Of a stretch of 64,000 bases of DNA, positions 20,644 through 32,200 are shown piece after piece (positions within the stretch are counted from its first letter, which is position 1; every line of letters begins with the position of its first letter). This stretch comes from Ampelocalamus luodianensis (lineage: Eukaryota > Streptophyta > Magnoliopsida > Poales > Poaceae). The notes below the pieces were generated by a model. That model was not told the origin of the DNA. It was given only the letters and a program-made list of their open reading frames with translations, and made no database searches. The stretch is taken from the NCBI GenBank assembly GCA_036346255.1, contig CM070633.1, positions 17,608,001 through 17,672,000 on the forward strand, read 5' to 3'. A program made the position numbers and the translations under genes.

Positions 20644-23600
20644 TGTAACAGCCCTAACTTAGGGTTTGTATTTCATGTGTAAAATTTTGAGGAGAAATAA
20701 AAACTTTTGTTGTCTCATCAAATCATTTGGAAGTTTTCCAAATTTTCCCTAGCAACTTCCATTTTCTAGAATTGAATTCTTGTGAATGGAAATTGTTGTC
20801 AGCAAATTCTTAGCTTTCAAACTTGTGATCATCCTCTGAAATTATTTTTCCTATCATCTTGATCATCCTATCTACCTCCCTGAATTATCTCACAATTTTT
20901 AGATTTTATTTGCTATTTCAAATGGCCAAGTCAACCTAGTTTGAAATCTGGTCAAGCTTCTGTTCAGCAGCTTGTGAATTTTATTGGGAAAAATCTAGTG
21001 CATGAAAACTCCTGGAAAAATTTCACAAGGTTGTCCTATGTTCCAGTAAGCTCCCATAAAAATTTCGGAATTTTTGGAGCTCTGGAACTACCTCTAAAAA
21101 TTCCGCAAACCCTCTCTGTCTTTTTAATTCAAAACCGAAATCACTGTTCCTCGGGTTCAAACCCCACTTGGGCTCGAGTCCGACCGCACCTAATGGACTC
21201 GGTCGCACCGCCTAGTTGCACCGTGCGAGCCCGATGGCTATCAGCCGTTCGATGAAGATCGAACGGTCCACGTTGCTTGCCTCGTCGACCTGTCCGAATG
21301 CATACACCGATCTCAGCCGTCCATCTCAGATCTAGCGGTCAGCACAATCTTGATCGAGTCAAACCAGCTCATCGCGCCGCATCAGACCTTGACTCGCACC
21401 GCTTTGTCACAGTCGCTGACAAGTGGACCCTACCTGTCAGGTCCGCCCTCGTCTTCTCCGCACCTCACCGGAGCTCACGGCCGCGCGCGCATGCTCGCCA
21501 CGTACCTCGTCGCTGCCACCTTTTTGTCCTCGTGTCAGTCCGAGAAGCATCGCCGGGGTCTCATTTACCCACCGAGTCCATCCACTATCCTTCGCGTCCA
21601 TTCTCGTGCCTTCTCCGCCCAAATTTCCTCCTCGGCCGGAGAAGAACCCGAGCGTAGTACCGCCTAATCGGAGCCGCCTTTGAGCCCGCGTCCGCACCAT
21701 CGTGATCCACTCTACTCGCCGCCTCCATTTTGCCCATCCCGGATCATCAGCATCCAGTGGATCGCCTGGAGCAACTTCATCGTCTTCGCTTCCGGCAGCC
21801 TCGGCCCCGCGAGCTTGCTAGCATTCTGGTAAGTCTCAAGCCTCAGCGGTTGGTTCCACTTGATCGCAATGCTCCACTGATGCTCTCGGTGGGTTCGTTT
21901 CTGTCTTTGATGCATCATGGAGGGTGTGCGACCCCTTCTTCTCCAAGTACGGTGATTTGCCGCCGCGGCGTTTCCGGCCACTTCCGTTCTGTTATAATAT
22001 GTGTCGCTGCCATGTGGGTCCATGCTGTCAATCTAGGATTGCGTAACTTTGATACTACGTTTTCTCTGCTGGGAAGCGTTTTTCTCTATGAGTATAGGTT
22101 AGGATTACATTTTGCTAAGCCGAAGACGTATTCTCTGAATCGCCTCGACGTCACATTCGGCGCGTAGCATCGATCAAGACTCGCTGGTCCCTTTGTCGAT
22201 GACTAGGGCTAGCTTCATTGTCGGTAGAAAAAGTATTAAATGCTTTAGAAATTCGAATGGTTTTCATTGCTGTTAATTCATTTAAAACTTAGAAAATGCA
22301 TAACTAATTCAATTTTTATCCAATTTGCGTGAAACCAGTGCTGATAATTTTAATTTTAAATGTATTATTTACTAAAATTAGTTTCAATCTTTGTTTCTGT
22401 TAGTAAAAATCTGTTAAATGATTAAATGATGTTTTATGCATTTTCCAAAATTAGAAAATTCATATCTCTTTCAATAATTGTCCAAATCCAGTGCAACCAA
22501 TTTTGTAAATTGTCGTTCTTAGTGTACTAATTATCAGGGTAAGTTATAGATATGTTTCTGTTCATGAAAAATTGTTAAGCATTTAACTAGTGGTTTAATG
22601 TGTGTGTTAGCTTAGGAAATTGCTAGATAATTCATCACCTCTTCAAATAAATTATTCTCTGTTCCTAAAAATATGATAGAGCATGCTTTGGCTGCTGTGT
22701 AAATTTTGGTATGTTTTGTTGTTGTTGTATGTTTGAGTTTTGTCGGTGTTATTCGTTCTTATTTATTGTTATTTGTTCAAATGTTAGGCTTTGACATTTG
22801 CGGCAACCCTGAGAGTGATCCTGCTCGCAGATTGAGCATTACGAGCAACAGCGGCCGTGCAAGCGATTTGATCATGATTAATCCCAGTATTTTAAAGTTT
22901 AATATTTTGTTTCAATTTGTATGTATGCATCGCTTAATTTGTGTTAAAATGGTTAGCTAAATCGTAGATGCATATCCCGTAGGCAAAATATTGTTCTCTA
23001 CTACGAGCCTAGGTTATTTCTTTGTGATTAGAGGTCGCCGGATGATCTCTTGTCACTTAGTAGATCCGGGTCAATCTGCTTAGACATGCTTAGTATCGGT
23101 AGAAATGGGCGGTTATCGACTTTAGTCGGTAACCTTAATCACACAAAATTTGCTATAACTTTATGTTTCAGCATTTTGCTATGTTTAATTGTGAAAACTA
23201 AAAATGAAAAACAAAATGATTTAGACTTGGGCACAACGGTATGTTGGTGTGATCTGTTGGGTGTGACTGGAATGGTGCCCGAGTCAATTAAGGACCGAAC
23301 ATCTTGTGAGTGAATTTTTATCCACGCATTTCGGCGTGCCAACCACACTAGAGGGTATGGGACCTCTCTTGACCTAGTACTTTGGCGTGTATTGGCTCCG
23401 GGTCGCAGGAGGTCGCAGGAGGGATGGTGTTGGGAGCATGGTAGTTGTCCGAAAAGCTTTACCCCGCAAAGGTAGTTGTCTTTTCGGCTTTACCATGTCA
23501 GCGTATGGATTTCTATCCATACGAGCGGCTCGTAGTTAATACACAATATTGGAAAAAGTCTCGTGGGACTTAGCTGTGCCGGCATACCTTCGGTAGTGTG

Positions 23601-24466
23601 CTTTGGCTTAAAGGCGGTCTGAAGTGTGGGTACAGTGTTACACCCTGCAGGGTTAAAACTATTCGAATAGCCTCGTCCTAGGTGATGGACACGCTTGGGT
23701 AAGCTTTTCAAGAGTTAGACTACAACCTTTTAACTAAAATTTGACGGGTGGTACGAATCTGGGATTCGTGCTATGTTGTGGTGACTATTGGGATAGTCAC
23801 TTCTAGGTTGTTTTTTTTTTCTTTACTCTGTTGTTATTATTACCTTACTGTATTTCAACATTAAAAATGAATTGCAAACTTGCCTTTAAATTGTATTACA
23901 TTATTGCAAATAAAGTTGGCTTTATGCAAATGAAACGTATGGCCTCCACCAAATAAGCCTGCATGTAGCATATGAGCAGTGCGCTAGTTCACGTCGGTCT
24001 TGCGGGTACAAAGACAATCTTTGTACTCAGGTGCTTTGCTTAATGTTTTTGTTGCAGAGGAAGAAGGTGAGCCCCAAGGGCCTCACTTCTGTGAGCTGTG
24101 TTGTCGTTTCGTGGACGACTAGACTTGGCGGTCCGGTCAGATGCCTTGTGGGTTGGAGGCACGCTGATTGGCTTTGTTTATAGCCATCTTATGGCACTTT
24201 TGCTTCCGCTGTCGTTCTTGTTTATTTGTGTATCTTGGCCTGTCGGCCTTTGTCTGTAATAACTCTACTATTTGTTTATCTTCCGTTTGGTAGTGTGGTG
24301 TTTGGACTCTATGTTTGGAATGGAGTTGATGTCTAATTTTGTAACGAGGTGTGTATACTGCTTTCTGGGAAGTATACATATCTCGAGGATCAGTTTATTT
24401 GATTTGTGATGCTAGGACCAGGTGGTTGGTTAAGCATCACAAGCCAAATAAATTGGGGTCCTCACA
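20644..24466 (+). repeat. 5' LTR of Tekay-like element
   Basis: 3823 bp, TGTAACAGCC...TCCTCACA. Compared with the 3' LTR it lacks 390 bp after 21987, where both copies share CCGT, so this looks like a microhomology-mediated deletion. Between 23437 and 23800 it holds a run of hairpins: CATGGTA/TACCATG enclosing CCGAAAAG/CTTTTCGG, GTATGGAT/ATCCATAC, ACCCTGCAGGGT, CTATTCGAATAG and GTGACTAT/ATAGTCAC. Open frames inside the LTR are not genes. Confidence 0.92.
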
Positions 24467-24470
24467 AAGT

Positions 24471-24483
24471 TGGTATTAGAGCC
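24471..24483 (+). other. primer-binding site of Tekay-like element
   Basis: TGGTATTAGAGCC, 4 bases after the LTR end, complementary to the initiator tRNA-Met 3' end except at one position (T for C in ATC). This sets the plus orientation. Confidence 0.85.
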
Positions 24484-24891
24484 ATTCTGACCGTAGTAAC
24501 CCAAGCATAGTCGTCTTTAGGATATTTTGAAAAAGTTTAATTTCAAAGTATAAAAAGGGTTTATGAAAACCTAGACAGATTCTCAGGTTTTACTCCTTAT
24601 CTATCTTAGCCTTCTACTCTCATCTTACTCTAATTTGAGTTTAAAGACTTGGTTTCTTTCTTTCCTTTCAAAAGATAGTTACTACCGGTTGAATTAGTTT
24701 TGGGAGAACCATGGAAGATCAGTCTAACAAAAAAATTGTGGGAATAATAGGGTAAGATGTAATGTGAGTAGTTATGTGTCTGGTTTTTGCTGGTTGAACT
24801 TTACACTGCTTGTGTTTGTTTTTGGACTGTTTCATGAATTTTGGGCTTTCTTGCTCTTAGATCTGTTGCTAACTTGTCTTAGTGAAACAGG

Positions 24892-25860
24892 ATGGCCGGA
24901 AGAACGCGTGGCAGTCAGCAGGCTGGTCATGATGAGGAGCTTCCCCCTCCTCCGACCATGGCTGAGGTTCTCGCTCAGATCGAGCGAAACCGCATGGACC
25001 AGACGCGCATTTTGGAGGTTATTGCTAGGAATACCTCCACTCCTGCCGGTGGTGGCGGGCACCAGACTCGCGGGGGACTTGCTGAGTTTCTCCGTACGCA
25101 GCCACCGACTTTCTCCCGCTCTGAGGACCCTCTCGATGCGGATGATTGGCTGCGCATGGTTGAGCGAAAGCTCAACATAGCTCGATGCCGAGCACGAGGA
25201 TAAGGCACTCTTCGCGTCCCACCAGCTTGAGGGCGCAGCACTCTCATGGTGGGAGAACTATCTCGCCATGCAGCTCGCGGGCCATGTGGTCGCGTGGGAG
25301 GAGTTCAGGTCAGCCTTTCGTCGGGCCCACATCCCAGATGGCCTGATGAAGCTGAAGAAGAAAGAATTCCTCGCGCTCAAGCAAGGGCGCAAATCGTGAC
25401 GAGTACATGCGAGTTTAATCATTTGGCTCGTTATGCTCCGGGGGAGGTGGCCTCAGATGAGGCTAAGCAGGAGAAGTTTATGGATGGCTTGTCTGAGGAG
25501 CTGCAGGACAAGCTATCTATTGTGGACTTCTCTGATTTTCAGGCCTTGGTTGATAAGGCCATTGTTGCTGAGCACAAGGCAAAGGCGCTAGGCGAGTCCC
25601 GCAAGCGCAAATGGGAGGCGCATCAGTCTACTCACACCAGCCTCATTCGTCCTCGGTGGGCGGCACGATGGCCCGTTCTTTTGCTCCAGCGGCGCCGAGG
25701 CCATCTCGCACCACTCATCGCCCGCGCAGGCGTGTTTTAGCCACGTGCGCTGCGATCAGCAGCAGGGTGGCCTCCGCAATCCGGCGGCCGAGGTTACTTG
25801 TTTTCGCTGCCACAACAAGGACCACTACGCCAACGCTTGCCCTCAGAGTGTTGCAGTAGC
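24892..25860 (+). pseudogene. Tekay-like gag
   Basis: ATG at 24892 opens MAGRTRGSQQAGHDEELPPP, followed by AEFLRTQPPTFSRSEDPLDA and DDWLRMVERKLNIA. A small deletion near 25180 shifts the frame to ALFASHQLEGAALSWWENYL and FRRAHIPDGLMKLKKKEF, the retrotransposon Gag core. A second shift near 25395 leads to FNHLARYAPGEVASDEAKQ. The nucleocapsid knuckle CFRCHNKDHYANAC (CX2CX4HX4C) lies near 25797-25838. The 425-bp leader before the ATG is noncoding. Full-length Gag could not be made because of the shifts, but all family blocks are recognisable. Confidence 0.85.
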
Positions 25861-26430
25861 CCTCGTCCTAATGGAGGACGCGGCGGGGATTGGTCACCCA
25901 CGACGGAAGGTTATCCGAAGACCCAGTGCGGCGCGGTCGAGTCAACCACCTTTCGGTGAGGAGGCTCGGAGGCGCGGATGTCGTGATGGGTACACTTCTT
26001 GTTAATTCTCGCCCTGCGGTATTATTTGATTACGAGCATCGCATTCTTTTATTTCAAGATCATTTGCTGCGGCTAGTGGTCTTCACTGTGCTCCTTTGGG
26101 GATTACTTTGCTCATCCGCTCTCCGGGGTCGGAAATGAGAGCTGATTTATAGTGTCGGGATGTTCCTATCATAGTCAAAGGAGTGGGATTTTTGGCAAAT
26201 CTTATTCTGCTCAGTTCAGCGAGTCTGGATGTGATTCTTGGCATGGATTGGTTGTCCCAACACTTGGGGCAAATCGATTGTGCGGGAAGACTGTCTATCT
26301 CACCGACCTTTCAGCGGCGGTCGGATTTTCGCGCAGTGCGCAGGGCCACATCTGTGTGCATTAGAGGCGGCTTGACCTTGCAAATTCGGGATGTACCCAT
26401 AGTATCGACTTTGTGGATGTCTTTCTGAAG
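25861..26430 (+). pseudogene. Tekay-like aspartic protease region
   Basis: GGADVVMGTLLVNSRPAVLFD is followed by YEHRILLF instead of an active site of the DSGASHSF type. Nucleotide comparison suggests CTGG has become ACG at the DSG codons, a small change that both alters the site and shifts the frame. Further on, LDVILGMDWLSQHLGQIDCA marks the end of the protease domain. Stops and shifts separate the pieces. Confidence 0.75.
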
Positions 26431-27100
26431 ATTTGCAGGATGCCTCGATTCGAGACCTTGAGTTTGTCATTGAGTTGCTGCCGTGCATCGCTCCGATTTG
26501 AAGGCGCGTATCGAATGCCTCCCAATGAGCTAGAAGAATTGAAGAAGCAACTTGGTGAGCTCCAAGCAAAGGGTTTCATCCGTCCCAGTTCATCTCCTTG
26601 GGGTTGTCAGGTGATCTTTGTGAAGAAGAAGGACAAGACTTTGCGCATGTGTGTTGATTACCGTCCTCTCAATGAGGTGACGGTGAAGAACAAGTATCCT
26701 CTCGCCCGCATCGATGATCTGTTTGATCGCTTGGTGGAGCCAGTGTTCTCAAAGATTGATTTGAGAATGGGGTATCATCAGTCGAGGATCAGATCGAAGA
26801 TATTCAAAACGACTTTCACTACTCGTTATGGTGCATGCGAGTACACCGTCATGTCCTTTGGCTTAACCAATGCTCCGACTTTGTTCATGAACTTAATGAA
26901 TTCAGTATTCATGGAGTTTTGGACAAATTTGTGGTGGTCTTCATTGATGATATTCTTATTTATTCCAAGATGAAGAAGAGCATCTTGAGCATCGAAGATT
27001 GTTTTGGGCAAATTGCGGGAGCACCACTATATCTGAAATTCAGCAAATGCAAGTTCGGTTGAAGGAAGTGGCATTCTTGGGCCATGTTCTTTCAGTTGGA
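26431..27100 (+). pseudogene. Tekay-like reverse transcriptase
   Basis: One open frame (26413-26973) holds KGFIRPSSSPWGCQVIFVKK, LRMCVDYRPLNEVTVKNKYP, VFSKIDLRMGYHQSRI and EYTVMSFGLTNAPTLFMNL. After a one-base shift near 26915 the catalytic block LDKFVVVFIDDILIYSK follows; the two aspartates are encoded at 26946-26951 and intact. The end continues as YLKFSKCKFG. The domain order and residues are those of an active gypsy RT apart from frameshifts. Confidence 0.88.
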
Positions 27101-27783
27101 GGCATAGTTGTGGATCGGCAAGGTCGGTGATGTTCTATCTTGGGGCAGCCAAGTCGATCCAGCGATGTGCGGAGTTTTCTCGGTTTAGCGGGCTATTACC
27201 GCCGCTTCATCGAGAACTTCTCCAAGATCGCAGCCGATGACCGAATTGCTCAAGAAGGACAAGAAGTTTGTGTGGTCCTCTGCTTGTGATGAGAGCTTCG
27301 GGAGCTCAAGCGGCGATTGACTTCACTCAGTTCTTACTCTTCACGATATCCACAAGAGCTTCGATATTTATTGCGATGCCTCTCGTCGAGGACTCATTGT
27401 GTTCTTATGCGGAAGGCAAGGTAGTTGCTTATGCATCTAGGCAGTTGAGACCTCATGAGCTCAACTATCCCACCCATGATTTAGAGCTTGCTGCTGTGGT
27501 TCATGCACTCAAGATTTGGCGGCATTATCTGATCGGTAACCGCTGTGAGGTGTATTCTGATCACAAGAGCTTGAAATATTTGTTTACCCAGCCAGATCTG
27601 AACCTCAGGCAAAGGAGATGGTTGGAATTGATCAAAGATTATGACATGGGTATTCAGTATCATCCTGGCAAGGCCAATGTGGTTGCTGATGCGCTTAGCC
27701 GAAAGGTGTATTGCAATACTCTGATGATCCAAGAGCGACAACTGCACTTCTTGCGAGTTTCGTCTCAACTTGGGTTTGGTTGA
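27101..27783 (+). pseudogene. Tekay-like RNase H
   Basis: FLGLAGYYRRFIENF-type connection wording (shifted frames near 27175-27225) leads to SFDIYCDASRRGL and GKVVAYASRQLRPHELNYPT. The following LELAAVVHALKIWRHYLIG, VYSDHKSLKYLFTQPDLNLR and KANVVADALSRK complete a gypsy RNase H. The first catalytic Asp is in YCDAS; the others in LELA and YSDHKS are present. The frame breaks near 27345-27405 and ends at 27783 just inside the RNase H-integrase linker. Confidence 0.85.
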
Positions 27784-29226
27784 GCATGGTTCCCTTCTTG
27801 CCTTGGTTGTGCAACCAACTTTGGTGGATCAAGTCAAGGCAGCACGATGAGTCGATGATGGCGGTGTGAACGATTAAGCGAATATCAAGGATGGGATAGC
27901 CAAGTGTTTCATCAAGATGAGCACGGTGTTGTATGGTTTGGGCAAGCGTCTCGTGGTCCCAAAGGTCCCGAGTTGCGGATTTGATTCTCCGGAGGCCCAT
28001 GATTCGCCTTTGTCCATCCATCCGGGGCCACCAAAATGTACCAAGATCTGCGTCGAGATTACGGTGGACTCGCATGAAGCGCGAGATTGCGATTCGTTGC
28101 GGATCGACGTATGTTGTCGTGTCAAGGCCGGCAGCGGCGTCCCGGGTCTTCTTCACCCTTGCCTATACGAGTGGAAGTGGGATTACGTAGGCATGGACTT
28201 CATCACCGAGTCCGCCTGCTTCTTGGGAAGGATGCTATCCGGGTTGTTATTGATCGATTGACCAAAGTAGCGCATTTCGCGCGATTTGCTACCACTCTTA
28301 GTGTCACCGATTGGCGATCTCTATATCTCCGCATTGTGAGCTTACATGGTGTGCCACGAACAATTGTGTCAGATCGTGGTTCTCTGTTCACCTCTCGGCT
28401 TTGGCACAGTCTGCAGGAGGCCATGGGTACCCGTCTTTCTTTCAGTTCAGCCTATCATCCTCAGACCGATGGTCAAACGGAGCGAGTCAATCAGGTGCTT
28501 GAAGATATGCTCCGTGCCTGTGTTCTTTCCTATGGGAAGAACTGGGAGAAGAGTTTGCCGCTTGCAGAATTCTCCTATAACAACAGCTATCAGGCTAGTC
28601 TCGGTATGGCACCATTTGAGGCTTTGTATGGGAGGCGATGCAGAACACCGTTGAACTGGTCAGAAACTGGGGAGAGGCAGTTCTTTGGCCCGGATTCGAT
28701 CAATGAGGTCGAGAACCAAGTGCAGTTGATTCGTGAGCACTTGCGCGTAGCTCAGTCCAGGCAGAAGAGCTATGCCGACCGGCGTCGCCGTGAACTGAGT
28801 TTCCAGCCCAATGACTTTGTGTATCTCAAAGTCTCACCTCTGAAGGGACATCGTCGTTTCGGTGTCAAGGGCAAACTGGCTCCTCGGTATGTCGGGCCGT
28901 ATCGCATCATCAAGAAAGTGGGAGCTGTTGCATACAAGTTAGAATTGCCAGCTACACCTGAGGGGGTGCATGATGTTTTCCATGTATCGCAATTGAAGAA
29001 GTGCCTCCGAGTTCCCATTGAGGAAGCACCATTGGAAAATATCGATGTGCAGGAAGATCTGTCTTATCGTGGCGCCCGTTCGTATCCTCGAAGAAGTGAG
29101 CGAAGAACAAGGAACCGTGTGATCAAGTTCCTTAAAGTTCAGTGGTCGAATCACTCCGAGGATGAAGCCACTTGGGAGCGGGAAGATCGTCTCCGAGCAG
29201 ATTACCCATCCTTCTTCTCCCAGTGA
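27784..29226 (+). pseudogene. Tekay-like integrase with chromodomain-like C-terminus
   Basis: The N-terminal zinc domain (27784-28140) is badly shifted. The first catalytic Asp is readable in WDYVGMDFIT in one frame. An open frame from 28087 to 29226 then carries VVIDRLTKVAHFARF, the second Asp in IVSDRGSLFTSRLW, and the Glu in YHPQTDGQTERVNQ. After PFEALYGRRCRTPLNWSE and KGKLAPRYVGPYRI come VHDVFHVSQLKKCLRVP and a chromodomain-like segment, VIKFLKVQWSNHSEDEATWE. The latter is known in chromoviruses to steer insertion to marked chromatin. The stop (TGA) is at 29224-29226. Confidence 0.88.
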
Positions 29227-29249
29227 TCAGAATCTCGGGGCGAGATTCC

Positions 29250-29264
29250 TGTAAGGGGGGAGGT
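29250..29264 (+). other. polypurine tract of Tekay-like element
   Basis: The plus strand reads gtaaggggggaggt directly before the 3' LTR start at 29266. This is the standard plus-strand primer position. Confidence 0.85.
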
Positions 29265-29265
29265 T

Positions 29266-32200
29266 TGTAACAGCCCTAACTTAGGGTTTGTATTTCATGT
29301 GTAAAATTTTGAGGAGAAATAAAAACTTTTGTTGTCTCATCAAATCATTTGGAAGTCTTCCAAATTTTCCCTAGCAACTTCCATTTTCTAGAATTGAATT
29401 CTTGTGAATGGAAATTGTTGTCAGCAAATTCTTAGCTTTCAAACTTGTGATCATCCTCTGAAATTATTTTTCCTATCATCTTGATCATCCTATCTACCTC
29501 CCTGAATTATCTCACAATTTTTAGATTTTATTTGCTATTTCAAATGGCCAAGTCAACCTAGTTTGAAATCTGGTCAAGCTTCTGTTCAGCAGCTTGTGAA
29601 TTTTATTGGGAAAAATCTAGTGCATGAAAACTCCTGGAAAAATTTCACAAGGTTGTCCTATGTTCCAGTAAGCTCCCATAAAAATTTTGGAATTTTTGGA
29701 GCTCTGGAACTACCTTTAAAAATTCCGCAAACCCTCTCTGTCTTTTTAATTCAAAACCGAAATCACTGTTCCTCGGGTTCAAACCCCACTTGGGCTCGAG
29801 TCCGACCGCACCTAATGGACTCGGTCGCACCACCTAGTTGCACCGTGCGAGCCCGATGGCTGTCAGCCGTCCGATGAAGATCGAACGGTCCACGTTGCTT
29901 GCCTCGTCGACCTGTCCGAATGCATACACCAATCTCAGCCGTCCATCTCAGATCTAGCGGTCAGCACAATCTTGATCGAGTCAAACCAGCTCATCGCGCC
30001 GCATCAGACCTTGACTCGCACCGCTTTGTCACAGTCGCTGACAAGTGGACCCTACCGTCGAGTCCGCCTCGTCTTCTCCGCACCTCACCGGAGCTCACGG
30101 CCGCGCGCGCATGCTCGCCACGTACCTCGTCGCTGCCACCTTTTTGTCCTCGTGTCAGTCCGAGAAGCATCGCCGGGGTCTCATTTACCCACCGAGTCCA
30201 TCCACTATCCTTCGCGTCCATTCTCATGCCTTCTCCGCCCAAATTTCCTCCTCGGCCGGAGAAGAACCCGAGCGTAGTACCGCCTAATCGGAGCCGCCTT
30301 TGAGCCCGCGTCCGCACCATCGTGATCCACTCTACTCGCCGCCTCCATTTTGCCCATCCCGGATCATCAGCATCCAGTGGATCGCCTGGAGCAACTTCAT
30401 CGTCTTCGCTTCCGGCAGCCTCGGCCCCGCGAGCTTGCTAGCATTCTGGTAAGTCTCAAGCCTCAGCGGTTGGTTCCACTTGATCGCAATGCTCCACTGA
30501 TGCTCTCGGTGGGTTCGTTTCTGTCTTTGATGCATCATGGAGGGTGTGCGGCCCCTTCTTCTCCAAGTACGGTGATTTGCCGCCGCGGCGTTTCCGGCCA
30601 CTTCCGTGCTCCATCGTCGTCTTGATCGTGGGCGAAACCTTCCTGGAGTCAAGGCGAAGCTGGTGCGCGCCTTCCCGTAGCTTCTCGAAGCTCGTAACGT
30701 CTTCTCCGCGGAGGCCGCATCTTCTTCTCGCCTCGTTCGCGTCGCTCGCCGCCGGCATCCTTGAGGTCCCGGGTCACCGTCATCAAGTTCGCAAGGACGC
30801 GGTGAACCCGAAGGTACCACTCTCTCGCCCAGAAACCCTCTGGTTAGCTAGATCACCTGCACGGCCGCGCCGCCGTCCCCATGTGTGCCGGTGAGCCGCC
30901 GGTGGAGTTTAGTTATCGCTAAACTTTGTTTAGTTATGTCGCTGACTTGTGGGCCCTCTTGGTTAATCGTGTTTAGGAAAGGAGTTAATCCAACCGTTCT
31001 GTTATAATATGTGTCGCTGCCATGTGGGTCCATGCTGTCAGTCTAGGATTGCGTAACTTTGATACTACGTTTTCTCTGCTGGGAAGCGTTTTTCTCTATG
31101 AGTATAGGTTAGGATTACATTTTGCTAAGCCGAAGACGTATTCTCTGAATACGCCTTCGACGCCACATTCGTGAGCGTAGTCGTCGATCAAGACTCTCAT
31201 TGGTCCCTTGTCGATGACTAGGGCTAGCTCGCTGTCGGTAGAAAAAGTATTAAATGCTTTAGAAATTCTGAACTGGTTTTCTGTTGCACTGTTAATTCAT
31301 TTAAAACTTAGAAAATGCATAACTAATTCAATTTTTATCCAATTTGCGTGAAACCAGTGCTGATAATTTTAATTTTAAATGTATTATTTACTAAAATTAG
31401 TTTCAATCTTTGTTTCTGTTAGTAAAAATCTGTTAAATGATTAAATGATGTTTTATGCATTTTCCAAAATTAGAAAATTCATATCTCTTTCAATAATTGT
31501 CCAAATCCAGTGCAACCAATTTTGTAAATTGTCGTTCTTAGTGTACTAATTATCAGGGTAAGTTATAGATATGTTTCTGTTCATGAAAAATTGTTAAGCA
31601 TTTAACTAGTGGTTTAATGTGTGTGTTAGCTTAGGAAATTGCTAGATAATTCATCACCTCTTCAAATAAATTATTCTCTGTTCCTAAAAATATGATAGAG
31701 CATGCTTTGGCTGCTGTGTAAATTTTGGTATGTTTTGTTGTTGTTGTATGTTTGAGTTTTGTCGGTGTTATTCGTTCTTATTTCGCTGTTATTTGTTCAA
31801 ACGTTAGGCTTTGACATTTGCGGCAACCCTGAGAGTGATCCTCTGCAACAGATTGAGCATTCCGAGCAACAACAACCAGGGCAAGCAGTTTGATCATGAT
31901 TAATCCCAGTATTTTAAAGTTTAATATTTTGTTTCAGCTGTATGTATGCATCGCTTAATTTGTGTTAAAATGGTTAGCTAAATCCTGTAGATGCATATCC
32001 TGTAGGCAAAATATTGTTCTCTACTACCTGAGCCTAGGTTATTTGCTGTGATTAGAGGTCGCCGGATGATCTCTTGTCACTTAGTAGATCCGGGTCAATC
32101 TGCTTAGACATGCTTAGTATCGGTAGAAATGGGCGGTTATCGACTTTAGTCGGTAACCTTGATCACACAAAATTTGCTATAACTTTATGTTTCAGCATTT

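Noticed and set aside
21277..21700. Overlapping open frames of 80-145 codons in the GC-rich part of the Tekay-like LTRs (also 29899-30894)
   Set aside because: Present in both LTR copies on both strands with no conserved motif; they reflect LTR composition.
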